Counted from the stretch's first letter, positions 32,787-51,900 are shown. The stretch is 64,000 bases of DNA from Bedellia somnulentella (GCA_963576735.1 OY755176.1:8913423-8977422); one strand, 5' to 3'. Notes: generated by a model not told the origin, from the sequence alone. Translations and numbers: made by a program.

Positions 32787-33475
32787 CTACAAAACACGGT
32801 AAATACCAAAATAATTGGAACTAAACTTTTTTAAATTGCGGTACGGTCAGCAACATAGTCACTTCACCCCATACCTTTATATACTAGAACTAACTGAAAA
32901 TTTTTCAAAGGGTCTCCATTGAGTCGTGGTCACCTCTTCTTTTTTGGCCAATCAAATTAAGCATCGGATTTCCACAATCTTGATTTTCTATTGACATTGC
33001 AACACAATATTTTTGAAGTCTTCGAAATCAGAAACTGATTGCTTTCTAGTAATTTTTGTTCAATATTACCGTGAACGGAATCATCACTCATATGAGTGTG
33101 ACCGTTTGTTAGATAGCAGCAATATGCAGCAATAAAAAAAATATTCTACTCCGCTCCATTCTCTTTAAAAACAGTAAATTACGCTTGCAAAAATAATTAC
33201 ATCCAGTAAAAACGTGCTCTAGCGCCGATGCGACGAACGGCGACAAGTAGCTACCGCATCCCCCGATGTACCTGTAGCCACCTCTAACGAATACCGTGCG
33301 GAATCCGTTTCGCGCCAAATAGAAATTTCGTGAAATTTAGGTTTAAATGTTGACGGGCATGTGCTTTACAGTTAAATTTGTGGGCATCATCATCGTTTTT
33401 CAAGCATAATCCCCGTATAGGAAACCCAGCAAGTCTCGTTCACAATTAATAAAAAACAGTAAGACTCGCGACTTA
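32787..33475. other. No feature assigned
   Basis: Intergenic sequence. Open frames here (up to 69 codons) show no domain or codon pattern that I can support. Confidence 0.3.
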
Positions 33476-35643
33476 CAGCCGGTTTCACATCTGAGCATTC
33501 TAGCTCTAATCAGTTGAGTTATTATCAAACTCTAAGTAAGTACTTAAGTTTAAGGTGTTTCACAGAACAAACACTGCTCGCTGCTGTAATGTGATCAACA
33601 AAGCATTTAGTTAAGTAAGATTCTAATCAAAATCTATGAACGTTTCAATTTACCTACAAAAACCGGTAATACCGATGAAGTTATACTTCATTAATTATAT
33701 TTTATATTAATTAGCAAATTGTATCTACAAACTTGATTCAATAATATCTCATTAGTAGTTACATTTATTATGAGGTTTTGAGACCATTTAATTAAATAAA
33801 AAATAGAAATAAACAAACAATAAAACTGGACAACGGAACGTACACACCAAAAACGATCAAACGATCAAACGTCAATCAAAATTATATTTTTTTTTTGTTA
33901 TTGGCGGTATCTACCGAATATTTTTTCAGCAATTTCGCCACAAACAGCGTGATTTAGCCTCGCGTGTGAATTTTAGTTGTAAAGATTTTTATCATTAAAG
34001 CGAAAAAAAATTATATATATAAAGAATGTAATTATTAAAAAAATAGATATTGAATGTATTAATCAATGGTTAAGTAAAGACTAAGTTAAGAGTTATTTAT
34101 ATTTTGGGAAAAACATAAAATTAAAGAAAAAATAATAATGAAATCCCATTATCGCGAATCCCAACACAACAAATTATGTCAAGCTCTAAAGTTTAGACAA
34201 AATATAAAAGTAAAATTAAATTAAATTAAAAATAATTTAAGTGAAGAAACAAATAAAAATAAAATGAAAATCTATCTTAAAATCAAAAATTAAGCAATAA
34301 CTGACATTTTACATTAATCATTGTATTATTAAAACTATAATCTTATATTGTTGATTCTGATAAATTTACCTAGAACCGTAATCAGATCGGAGGAAGAAGA
34401 TGAAACTCAACATACTATGAAAATTAGTGGGAAGCGGGATGCGAATTCTGGCTAAAGCAATGTATACATTAAAAGATAAATTACGTAACCATGCAAAAAA
34501 AAAGATCTAATGTTCCCTCATCTACACCAAACTCGCATAGGGAGTTATCTCGAACCCTAATTTTATTTAGAAAAACTGGAGAACAACAATGACCAATACG
34601 TAGACGGATCAAGGTTGATGTGACTGATTTTGACATTTTTTTAAATTCACTAAACCATGGTTTACATGGAATAATTGGTTGAATAGATTTGAAATAAAAC
34701 CCCTTGCTAGCCTCGTCCCATCTTCTTTGCCAGGCAGAACGAAGATGAGGAAGAGCTGCATTACGCTGGTCATAACCCATAATATAATAGTGTTTTATGT
34801 CAGTAACTGAATTCGTAGCAAGTTTTGCAAGACTATCTACCTTTTAATTACCAAAGATACCAACATGACTTGGAATATATATCAATAAAATCTAATATAT
34901 AAATATATATGAATCTCGATCCAGATCAACGTTTTTATTTCAAGCCAAAATTATAATGAAAATGAAATTTAAGCTTGTTTTGTTCGGTATCGGTAGTTCT
35001 TGCTTGCTGTAAATGAGGAAAGATAGTTACGTGTAATCTTTCGTGGTTAATCAATTAAGTAACACCGAGCAGGGGGACTAGACATGGAAAAAGAATTAAA
35101 AAAAGGTCTCCCAACTACACCCGTCATGAACTGATCCAGGCCATCTTGCAATCAGACTGCATATTCTTAAATTTGCATCGCATAATGCTTGCACCTTAAC
35201 TAAAGAAATTTGGCCGGATCCTAGGAACTCCTCGGCGACGGCGTATTTGCCTCAGAGGTATCTGCTGTGGTTCCTCTAGTGAAGATAACGATGTATCCGT
35301 AGACATCTTCAGAATATTGTCGAAAACAATGTGTTTATCGTCTAATATTTCACAATTACAAATTGGAGCACCGTTTAAGAAGCAACGACAACATTCGACA
35401 ACTTAACTGTCACTTACTCAAATCTGCGATGATGACTGTTTGAGTATTGTCAAACGAGTTCAGAAACGCAAATTTCGACATTTAGGTCAGTTTTTTGACT
35501 GATGCGCAAAATTTTGATCATTTAATCAAAACTTGATTAAATTACAACATTTCATCAAATCAGAAACGCAATTTTGGTAAGTTGGTACTTAATTACGGTT
35601 TGAGATGCTTTTATCGTTGAATTCTCAGATGTGAAACCGGCCG
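33476..35643. mobile_element. TIR element with TTA duplication (PIF/Harbinger-like?), 2.2 kb
   Basis: Ends C(A/G)GCCGGTTTCACATCTGAG in inverted orientation, flanked by TTA (33473-33475, 35644-35646). A 3 bp TTA/TAA duplication and G/C-rich ends suit PIF/Harbinger; no transposase could be recognised. A minus-strand stretch near 35200-35320 encodes M-S-T-D-T-S-L-S-S-L-E-E-P-Q-Q and R-R-R-R-G-V-P-R-I-R-P, possibly from an element protein. A jockey/R1-type LINE relic lies inside. The right end sits in a likely splice donor (see the exon at 35648). Confidence 0.6.
34484..34880 (-). pseudogene. LINE ORF2 C-terminal relic (RNase H end)
   Basis: Minus strand reads I-P-S-H-V-G-I-F-G-N, a stop, K-V-D-S-L-A-K-L-A, and later R-L-R-I-G-H-C-C-S-P-V-F-L. 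This is the typical end of insect LINE ORF2s with an RNase H domain followed by a downstream finger. The stop and the loss of the last cysteines show it is dead. Confidence 0.6.
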
Positions 35644-35647
35644 TTAC

Positions 35648-35845
35648 TCTGTTTAATTTTGGTAACTGTTCCTTGCTGCGTTTAGTTTTTGGGGATCGCT
35701 TTTTCACAAGTGGACTTGCTGTGTTTTTCATTTTTTTATCTCGAAAACTAGAGCCTTTTTTGATGAACGAGTCTTTGCATCTTGTAGGGACTTGATTTAT
35801 TTGTAGAGTGATGTTGATACCTAGATTTTGAGGACCATGTGCCAT
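35648..35845 (-). CDS. Candidate first exon of an unidentified gene
   Basis: A 66-codon open frame begins at an ATG in good context (AGTATGG) and encodes a basic protein start: M-A-H-G-P-Q-N-L-G-I-N, S-F-I-K-K-G-S-S-F, V-K-K-R-S-P-K-T-K-R-S-K. It ends in phase 0 at AGA before GTAACG, a weak donor. If the TIR element and one TTA copy are removed, the sequence becomes AGA/GTAAGTC, a consensus donor. No downstream exon was found in the window and no family is recognised. It lies divergent from PCNA, 870 bp from the PCNA ATG. Could be a real gene start or chance. Confidence 0.3.
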
Positions 35846-36322
35846 ACTGCTTTTCTTTTTGGGACAGCCGAAGTAGGGTGACCATCTGTTTATATTATAC
35901 AGTGTTTCTGTGAGTATTCCTACAAGGGAACAAAAACACTCACATTAAAGTACTGTTGATAAAGTTATTTGTTTGACCCAAAACGAAACCAAAAAACAAG
36001 ACGCGCGCAGCGGAAAACAAATATAAATAAAAGTCTTCACTGCTATTTTTTTATGTTTTTTCGTCATAAGGTGAATCATATCTTACAATTATCAAAGATA
36101 AAATCGTACCGTAAATCCATTTCTTCTCTAACTCTTAATCTATCTCTGCTCATAGCTCTGCATCTGCCCATATTTAATAAATTTAGCTAGTCACACTAAA
36201 CTAATATTTTACTGGTAATATTTAATAGTTTTTGATTTATAAATCTTCACTGGGAATGGCCAATTTGGGCTGGTTTCTTTCGTCTTTCGTCATTATTGTC
36301 AATGTCAATGTCATTTCATTTG

Positions 36323-36344
36323 TTTTCGCGCCATACTTTCCCGC
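36323..36344 (+). promoter_or_regulatory. Pair of E2F-type sites upstream of PCNA
   Basis: TTTTCGCGCC at 36323-36332 and TTTCCCGC at 36337-36344 match the E2F core (TTTSSCGC-like). They lie about 370 bp before the PCNA ATG. Known: PCNA promoters in flies and mammals are S-phase genes driven through E2F sites. The transcription start itself cannot be placed, and an untranslated leader exon is possible. Confidence 0.6.
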
Positions 36345-36702
36345 TTAAAATCTACCTTACCGGCTGTCATTTCATTTTGGCTTTGTTGCACGAAGCGTTG
36401 AATTTACTCTTTGTTATTTATTTTACTGTTTTAAGATACATTTTGTGATTATTTTGTATTGAAGTGCTTAATTAATCAGGTGAATACAAAATTGTTTTCT
36501 TTACTACACGATTAAAGTTGCATAAAACATTCTGAGTGCCAGTTTAATGAGTGTACCTGTTTCCTAAGTGAACTGTTAATTCTGATATATACGTGATCCT
36601 TTACATATATACTACTATTTTTACAAGACTAAGTGTTATTTTCGATCATTTACATCTTTGTATGGATATCGCTTTCAATAATTAGCTGTTCCTTTGTTCT
36701 AG

Positions 36703-43895
<7,193 letters not shown>

Positions 43896-44232
43896 TTCAA
43901 CCATGAAGTTATTATTAATTTTGTAATCCGTATCTCAGCACATTAATTCCGTTTTATTCATTTCTCATTTGTAATTATGTTTGTAAGAGGTTAAGTAAAC
44001 ATATTTTTCAACACTATTCGTTTTATTTTCTGACTGTTTTATCTTACTCAAATATAACACGATAAAGGCACACTTCATTTCGTGTATACCCGAATTTACA
44101 GTATTAAGACCTCGACATAGTGATCATTGACAATAATATTGATATAATAAGACATCTAAATTTTCTAAGGATATGCTGTACAAACGGACATTCAAATAAG
44201 GTCAATTTAATTGTGAATTCTTCACTTTTTAA

Positions 44233-45384
44233 CCCTACAATGCATGATTTTTGTTAATGTTGTCAATAAAATATATGTGGTTTAATATAGTGTCTAGAGA
44301 TAATAAAAAATTATAATAAAAATTATACTTTATTAATTTTGAAGATATTTATTTTTTAAATTCGGTTCCATATGTGGAACAGTATGCATTAACATTAATA
44401 TTTGGCTCTTAATTAGGAACAATGAAAATAATTATATGTTCAGTTTCATAAAAACAATAGCTCTACTTATTGATGAAATTTATAAAAACAATTGTTTTCT
44501 TTGTTCAAACACAACTCAACACGACACTTTTCGCATAATAGTTAGCCTGTAAAGACTTATTTTTCCAAATTAGATTTCTTTTCTTTCTTTTAGCAGCGGT
44601 ATTATTATTTGAAATCCGATTTCCGGTAACTGGCAGAGTGTATGAACTTCTACTTTGGCGTGATGACGTAATCTCGCCTCGGAAATGCGGGCTTGAGGAT
44701 TTGTTTCGGTGGAGGAGTTGTTTTCGACAAAAGGGCGTGCTATAGTAAGTGGAAGATGATGGTGCATACCTAGTAGGCTCAGTTTCATTTTCAGAGTCAC
44801 TATCTCCAGTCATTTGGTCCACATTTTCTCTGATTTTCGCCATGTCATCATCACTTTCGGCACTCGAAAAGTCTTGACCGTCTTCGCTTCCCGAGGGTAT
44901 ATCTAAATACTGCTCAATCATCTCATTAGATAGTACCTTCTTCGCCATTATCTGTAATCAAATCCAACAAAAACAACATATTAGAAGTGAACTAATGCAT
45001 GGTGTGCCATATCTGGAACGTTTAAATAAGTAGGTATATTAGTACATAAAACAGTAATAATTTAAAAAAATAACTTACCTTCGTTTAGTGTACACTATTT
45101 CTAATGTTAACTTATTATTTCCACTTTGTAATGTTGTTCAAACTATTTTATTCAGATTTTTCAATTTACGTAAACAATGAATTCAAACCGATCGTCCAAC
45201 TTCTGTACGAATCAATGTCAATCGATAGCTTACGCCATCTAGTACATACATTTGTTATTTGTAAGCCGTTGCTAAGGGCTTAAAGAACATTCCGTCGGTC
45301 AATAGATGTCGCTATGTATCTCAAAACAATCAGGAAACTTGTTTATTTTGTTGTACCACATATGGAACAGTATGCGCTGTAGGG
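44233..45384 (-). mobile_element. piggyBac-like element (TTAA), 1.15 kb
   Basis: Ends CCCTACAATGCAT and TGCGCTGTAGGG inside TTAA on both sides (44229-44232, 45385-45388), the piggyBac hallmark. Subterminal words CATATGTGGAACAGTATGC (left) and CACATATGGAACAGTATGCG (right) are near-identical internal repeats. It carries only the first ~147 codons of a transposase. It begins about 340 bp downstream of the PCNA stop codon. Confidence 0.85.
44505..44948 (-). CDS. piggyBac-like transposase, N-terminal part only
   Basis: 147 residues from an ATG: M-A-K-K-V-L-S-N-E-M-I-E-Q-Y-L, an acidic region (S-A-E-S-D-D-D, D-S-D-S-E-N-E-T), then basic sequence ending K-K-R-N-L-I-W-K-N-K-S-L-Q and stop. This is the usual disordered acidic N terminus of piggyBac transposases just before the catalytic domain. 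The DDD catalytic core and cysteine-rich tail are missing, so it cannot transpose. Whether the open frame is kept by selection or is simply young is unknown. Confidence 0.7.
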   Translation of the reverse strand: MAKKVLSNEMIEQYLDIPSGSEDGQDFSSAESDDDMAKIRENVDQMTGDSDSENETEPTRYAPSSSTYYSTPFCRKQLLHRNKSSSPHFRGEITSSRQSRSSYTLPVTGNRISNNNTAAKRKKRNLIWKNKSLQANYYAKSVVLSCV

Positions 45385-45484
45385 TTAACGTCACAATAGG
45401 ATTGGTATTGATTAAGTTTAACAAAATACATGTCCGTGTGACGGGTCGTATTTGAAGACTTCCTCTAAATGTAACATATCCTAA

Positions 45485-45945
45485 CAAATACGAATGGCAG
45501 TGCATGAGGCTGCTCTAGTTCTTATGCTATTATACGGTATTGGAATCTAGTATATTAGATATGGGGTAGATAGTTAAGGCACGCAGAGAATGGAGAAAAA
45601 TTATAGAGCCTATGTGGGTGGACCATTAACACAAGTATTCCAGGATTACTAAGTTTTCACATATACTCACGGCTATAAATCCCTAGACAGGGTAACCAGA
45701 AATAAGGAATTGGAAATTCCTCAGCCACTTTTGGAAACTTAAGTGATGAAAAGGTGGTAAAATAAAGGTTGTTGGGTCTCCAACCGCATCGCCTAACAAG
45801 TCTCACCCGTTAGTCGCCTCTTTTGTGTGTACCCACCGGAAGAAATGGGTAATGCTATTCTAAGACGACACTACACAGCTTACTAAGTGTTGATCGGTAA
45901 TCTCTGTTTACCCCAATGGGAACTAATGCCGTGACTGTAGGCAGT
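45485..45945 (+). pseudogene. RTE LINE fragment interrupted by SINE A
   Basis: Plus strand: R-M-A-V-H-E-A-A-L-V then a deletion-riddled stretch and, after the SINE, AGTGTTGATCGGTAATCTCTG and TACCCCAATGGGAACTAATG, the RTE 3' end. Heavily decayed. Confidence 0.6.
45655..45879 (-). repeat. SINE-like family A copy with target duplication
   Basis: Near full length, flanked by TTACTAAGT (45646-45654, 45880-45888) within the RTE fragment. Confidence 0.85.
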
Positions 45946-46011
45946 TCTATTATACTCAGTTAGCATGAGGATAGTTAAAAACAAAAATATTATAACTAAT
46001 AAATAAAGGAA

Positions 46012-46062
46012 AGAAAAATTTCGACACAGGCGGGAATCGAACCGACGACCTCGGGTATACGC
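46012..46062 (-). repeat. SINE family C head fragment
   Basis: Contains the B-box region (reverse complement of GGGAATCGAACC) and GACCTCGGGTATACGCC; truncated where the next SINE A copy starts. Confidence 0.5.
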
Positions 46063-46196
46063 CGATAAATAGAGGTTGTTGGTGAAGGATTTTCAACCGT
46101 CTTGTCCAACAATCGCTTAAAGCCCCAATACAATAAGTCGCCTCTTACGACACCCGTGGGATGATATGGCTTAGAGAAATTCTAAGCCGAAACTAC
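46062..46196 (-). repeat. SINE A, 5' half
   Basis: Diverged copy from GGTTGTTGGTGAAGG to TAAGCCGAAACTACAC; the tail half is missing on the left. Confidence 0.6.
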
Positions 46197-46199
46197 ACA

Positions 46200-46965
46200 T
46201 CATATATTTGATTTAATGAAAATTTTATTTGAACTTTCAAACCATTCAACAATAGGTGTAAAAACACTAAGTAATGAAATTTTATTGGCAAAAAAAATCT
46301 GGGATAGAAATATCATATGGGCTCCGCATGAAACTAAATATAGTTTGATGCTGGAGAAAATACAAAACAAATTTCTTCGGTTTTTGTACTTTAAATTATA
46401 TGGAGTGTATCCCGGATATCCTTTATTATATCCGAGCTTATTTGTTGCTGGGATGGTAGGGTATACAACTCTATCGGCTAGGAGAGACCTAACCTTAGCA
46501 GTTACCCTTTTTAAAATACTGAGGGGCTGGCTGATAAACCCGGCCATTCTAGAAAGCATAAGCCTGGTGGTACCGAGTGAGGGCACGCGGGGGCTGCGGC
46601 GACGAGCGGGCCGGCTATTCAGCATACCGCAGGCCAGAACCAACCTGTTAGCGCAGGCGCCCATGACCAGAGCCTTAAAGGTGCTTAATAAAGTAAATGA
46701 ATTAGTAGATTTGTACAGTTGTGGTTTGGGTGAATTTACCAAGGTCACATTAAGAATTATTTGCTACAATTAGAAATGGATAAGTACAAGTACATCCAAG
46801 ATAAGTTATGTTGGATGTTTTTCTATATGTTTTGGTTACTTTTTAAGAGTTTATCATTTATGTTTTATGTTCTTATTTTATTAGTGTTAGTTTAATTTGT
46901 ATAACGAATTAGTCTTCTGTGATGTTGTACAATATAAGTAAATAAATAAATAAAAAAAATATATA
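46200..46965 (+). pseudogene. Jockey-like LINE, C-terminal fragment with tail
   Basis: 182-codon open frame to 46773 with I-I-W-A-P-H-E, K-I-Q-N-K-F-L-R-F-L-Y, L-K... G-V-Y-P-G-Y-P-L-L-Y-P and A-R-T-N-L-L-A-Q-A-P-M-T-R-A-L, the standard C terminus of jockey-type RTs. A 3' region ends in AAATAAATAAATAAAAAAAA at about 46960. 5'-truncated, so no RT motifs remain. Confidence 0.75.
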
Positions 46966-46971
46966 TATTCT

Positions 46972-47170
46972 ACTTGATAATTGGGGTCATTATCTAGCAT
47001 TCTATCAGCATATTCTAGCGTCCCATCTAAACTTTCACATTTATAATAATAATAGGATATCTGCAGAGCTGTTAAATTCATATCAAAAGACGTTGGTGTA
47101 ACGGTTAGGAAAAATAATGCTCCACTGTTACACTGGGTGAACAGCGCGGTATTACAGCAGAGAATACCCC
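46972..47170 (-). CDS. Possible host exon, TPR-like, fragment
   Basis: Minus strand is open from about 47170 and reads A-L-F-F-L-T-V-T-P-T-S-F-D-M-N-L-T-A-L-Q-I, then Y-Y-Y-Y-K, then A-D-R-M-L-D-N-D-P-N-Y-Q, spacing and residues like tetratricopeptide repeats. It ends CAA before GTAGAAT, a possible donor, with the jockey-like tail starting a few bases beyond. No partner exons were found and no acceptor is clear, so it may be an isolated gene remnant. Confidence 0.25.
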
Positions 47171-47570
47171 AAAAAAAAACACGTTAATCACCGTGGAGTT
47201 TTAGTTTTACATAGTGGATATAAATATCACAAGAAAAAGTCTTTTTAAAACGGAAGTACATTTTGGTGTTGCACTCAGTGGTGAATAGCCAGTAGCCTGT
47301 AGGTCAGGAACACTCGTTAATGTTTAATCTTGGCAACTACCACAAAGCACTTTGTATAAGAGGATCGAAGAAGACACTAAAGTATCATATGCTCCACTAG
47401 GAAGAGCGGTGGATTTTACCAAACTCTCTGAGTCCAGCTCGATCCACTAGTGGAGCAGACAGTGGATCGTAAAAGACATCCAAGTATTACAGGATCCACC
47501 GAGTGCAATGGTGGATCACAGTGCACTTCGGAGTGCTATTCAATCCACTGGTGGATCGAGGCAGTGGATC
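47171..47570. other. No gene; cluster of GTGGATC/GATCCAC words
   Basis: Non-coding. Between about 47395 and 47570 the word TCCAC or its reverse GTGGA, mostly as GATCCAC/GTGGATC, occurs some eight to ten times in both orientations, including the palindromes TCCACTAGTGGA and ATCCACTGGTGGAT. Spacing is irregular. Confidence 0.4.
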
Positions 47571-47822
47571 ATACATACATATACTCACGGCTATAAATCC
47601 CTAGAAGGGGTAGCCAGAGCTAAGGAATTAGAAATTCCTCAGCCACTTTTGGAAAGTTGTGTGGGGAGAAGATGGTAAAGTAAAGGTTGTTGGTGATGGG
47701 ATGGGTCTCCAACCGCATCGCCCAAAAATCCCTTAAAAGCCCCCAATACCGTTAGGCGCCTCTTACGTACACCCACCAGAAGAAATGGGGTAGTGCTATT
47801 CTTAGCCGAAACTACACAGCAA
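47571..47822 (-). repeat. SINE-like family A copy
   Basis: Full-length minus-orientation copy, ACATACATATACTCACGGCT to TAGCCGAAACTACACAGC, immediately beside the GTGGATC cluster. Confidence 0.85.
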
Positions 47823-48992
47823 CAGTACGCCACAGACTTTAGAAAAACATATACCGATAGGTCCGATTTAAGATATGAACTAATGCTTTTGCACCAGAGG
47901 GTGAACTCTTTTGATATGAAATATCAAGGCTGCTGATTTACTATAAGTTCAGCATATTTAAGTAAAAGACTTGATATATTTAAATAACTTTAATGCACTG
48001 CTTTTTCAAATAGTACAAACTTTGCATTTACATTAAGTCATGTCCTTAAAATTACACGATATAATTAAACTCGTTTACACAAAGCTCAAAGAGAATTGTT
48101 AAATAAAAAATCTGTTACAAGACTATAACTACAAAATAAAGTATTCATGCCAATAATATTAAAAACGAATGACACTATACATTATGTTTTGAAAATCATA
48201 TATTAGGATCAATGTTTAAAAATTAAACTTATGAAAAATTTCATTTTGGAGTATTAAATAAATACACATTTGTGCAAATTCTATAACTTATTACCTACGT
48301 TATACGTGAAATCAAATTAAACACCATTTTTAAATAATCTATGCATACCTAAGTAATTAAATTAGTCTTACAACTAAATGAATAGAATGGAACTGAGATC
48401 AAAATCTTCATATGAATATAAAACCTTAAAAACTAATTTTGAATAAGGAGGGTGGGGCAGGGACAAGAAGTTTTTACAATAGGAAACACAAAAGTTCTCG
48501 CTACGATAATATAATAAGAACTTTTCGATTTGAGTTAAGTGGGAAAGTTTTATTGTTGATTAGGATGATCTTTCGTATTTATATTAAATAAAGATTTGTT
48601 TTATTATCTGCTAACTCGAATGCAGTAAAATATGTAAATAATAAAACCTCTAATTATACCTTTCGGTTTTTGAATCTTGGTGACCGCGTTTGTTAGAACC
48701 AAAGTTTTATATAAGTGTTGCTTTTCAATTTATTGGTTGTAAAAAATACTATTTTTTTAATTTCAAACCAAATATACATACTTCAAGGTTGAGCTCCATC
48801 TATATATATAAATTTGATTAATCAACAACAAAACGTTCCCAAACCAATTCAAAAGCATAGCGAGTCCTACTGTTTCCACTTCTTAGCAGAGAATAGCACT
48901 GCGCGCTGTTTCAAGAACAAAGAATAGTTCTGTTTCCTCGCGGCGGTGTTCCCCTTCCCGCGGCGCGCGCGGCCTGCCCCCCCTCCTCGCCC
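47823..48992. other. A/T-rich intergenic DNA and zinc-finger 3' UTR
   Basis: No gene seen. The last ~150 bp before the zinc-finger stop codon is G/C-rich (CTCGCGGCGG, CGCGGCGCGCGCGGCC) and is probably its 3' UTR. Confidence 0.35.
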
Positions 48993-51900
48993 TCAGGTCT
49001 CGGCCTTCACGTCCGACGGGCCCGGACTCGACTCCCTCTCTTCTTCCTCGGTGCCTTCAAAGTCGTGTAGCGTGCGCAAGTGACGGAGCAAGTTGGATTT
49101 TACGTTGAAACCTTTGTTGCATAGGCCGCAGACGAACGGGCGTTCTCCTGTGAGGATGGGAAAAAATTACTGTTAAAATTTACTTAAAAGCTAGTTCCAC
49201 ATATTCATAGCGGTTATACTACCACTAATCTTTCAATCGATATAATTAATATTTGTTCTATGATGTTACATTTACATGGTAGCAGAATGATTTTCGAGCA
49301 TCCGAAAATAGGTTTTAAGGTTACGACAAAAAAATCAGCATTGATGTTTTTATATGTGAAAGTCCGTCTTTCAAACGTCACGTGGGTAAACATGACAAAG
49401 AGTGGGTAAAGACTAGGTCCAGAAAATTAGTTGTACTGCTTACACCTCTTGGGGCTGATTACGTATCTTTAGCGACCGCCACTGTGTCGCGAGTTGCAAT
49501 TTTGTAGCTGTCAAAAGTGTTAAATAGCATACAAATTTATGACATTGACAGCGACAATCGTGCAACTTGCATTGTGTCGCACGCAAAGGATACGTAATCA
49601 GGGGGCAGCTCATATATACGACTAGCTGACCCCTTGAGACTTCGTACTGTCAAAAGTGTAGACTTTTACGTCGTCAAACTGAAATATTTAACCTGTTGAG
49701 GGTCTCTGTCATGGGATGAGAAAAAAGGTGTTTTTCATAGTGTCCTCACAATTTTTTCACTTTATAAGTTTTAAGTTTATAAGTATAGTAGTTTCGGCTG
49801 AGCATTGATTCTTAGTCAGTTAGTCTATTTAACCATTTTTTAAGAAAATTTATTGATCTCTTAATTTATCTGGGATGAAAAGTGTCCTATTGTGTTAATT
49901 TGATCATTATCTGGCTTCCTGTAAATTTTATTTTAAATGTGTTCTGTGAATTAGTCTTTATTTAGCTACAAACACACAAACATCTAAACTTTCACATTTA
50001 TGATATCAATAGGATTAGGCTTAAATATAAGCTTCTCGCGCAGGTGACCTCGCTCGCCGGCAAGCGCAGCGTCTTGTCTTGCGCTTCATGCACGCGTGTA
50101 AATTTTGTTACGGAGTAATTTTAAAATTGTATTATCTTCTAAAATATTTATTTAAATTAAGTGATGTCAAGGACAATTTTGTTCTCAATTAAATACTCTC
50201 AATCAACAACATATTTATTTCGATAAAGATTAATATTATGTTGATAAAACATTATGGCAATTATGCATTAAATTCTACCAAATTTATTTACCATAAAAAT
50301 GGTTATAGTAAGTGAAACTTAAAAGTTAGACATATATTGTCGCGGGCATTTTTTTTGATCTAAATGATCTAAAAAATGAGAAAAATATCTTTAATAAATT
50401 TTTTTGGGTAACTTAAACCGTTTACGCAGCGCACACAACGGAAGCCTTAGTATGAATAATTATCCCCGTTTTTGCAACATTATTCGCTGATAGTTTGCTC
50501 CTGTTGGTCGCAGCGTGATGATATATAGCCTAAAACCTTCCTCAATAAATGGACTATCCAACACAAAAATATTTTTTTAATTTGATTGGGTAGTTCCTGA
50601 GATCCTAGCGTTCAAACAAACAAACTCTTCAGCTTTATAATATTAGTATAGATAGTATAGATTTCATATTTATGCTGTATGAGCGCAAACGCAACCCACG
50701 AGAAGAGATAGGTCAGTGATTTTACTTAAATTTAGCAGAAATATAAAGTGAAGCAGTAATAATTACCTGTGTGAGTCCTCATGTGTATAACCATGGATGC
50801 GTGCGACGGGAATATTTTGTCGCATTGCTTGCAAGTCTTGTTTTGCGCGCCCTCTGTGAAACGATTGTGACGTTTTGGTGGGGCACTGTTGTTTGATATG
50901 GCCAATTCTAGACAACCACACTCGCTTTAGAATCCATTCATACTACCTTGTTTATTCATTGGGTGTGTGCCTTCGTTCTATTCTGCTTACTAGGAGTGTT
51001 TTACTGAATTGATTTGGATTAACTTTTAAGTGTTCAGTGAGATATGTATATTTACAATACTTTAATCATATTTTATATAAAGTTTATATTGATTTTTAGA
51101 GTCATATGTGCAGTTATTGCTGGTAAAATGAAATATAATATTATTTAAATATAATTTCGCATGAGCATGAGAAGTGAAAAATTGTATACTTTAATCAAAA
51201 TAACTGTAGAGTGAAATATTAACTGTATTTAAAATAAAATAGAAGAAGAAGAAATAAGTAGAATAGAAAAAAGGCATCAAGTTATTCCGAACATAACTGA
51301 AACGATTATCATGAGAGCAGCAATAATAAACTGAATTATAAATTAATAAACTTAGTGCAATGCGAATATATGGATTAGTACAAATGTGTTCGTCCAGAAT
51401 TGGCCACCGCCCATAACAATCCGTGTTCAGCTATGTTACAACAAATATGAAAAAAACTTATATTAAAATTATCGTAAAATACATTTAAGAATGTGGTTTG
51501 AAGTAGTATTGCAACGGTTTTGATGAATTGGATGAATTACCCTTATTTTACCTCTTAACTATATGTTGATGCAAGCTACAAGCTACTTATTTCCTAGCCT
51601 AAACGGATATTATTGAAAAGTTGCTTGTTGCGTCCATGTAATTGCTGCACAAGTCATTGACCATCGGGTTAAATAACGAAAATCCCAATATTACAAAAAA
51701 AAACTGTGATTGTAAATTCTAAATCTTTCCGCTTATTCTTATTTGTATGATCAATAAAGATGTTTGTTCGACTGTGACTGTCCTACCTTACTGTCATATC
51801 TTCAAAGTAAGGTACTTTAAAGAACATAATTTTTCGTACCTATTACAGGACTTATTATAAATGTAATTATTTTGAGTAACTCCATGTGATGTCCGTTATC

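Noticed and set aside
33109..33318. 69-codon minus-strand frame as downstream exon of the 35648 candidate
   Set aside because: No acceptor in phase, no domain, and odd composition. Not supported.
46200..46748. 182-codon minus-strand frame
   Set aside because: Antisense shadow of the jockey-like RT C terminus, which has recognisable motifs on the plus strand.
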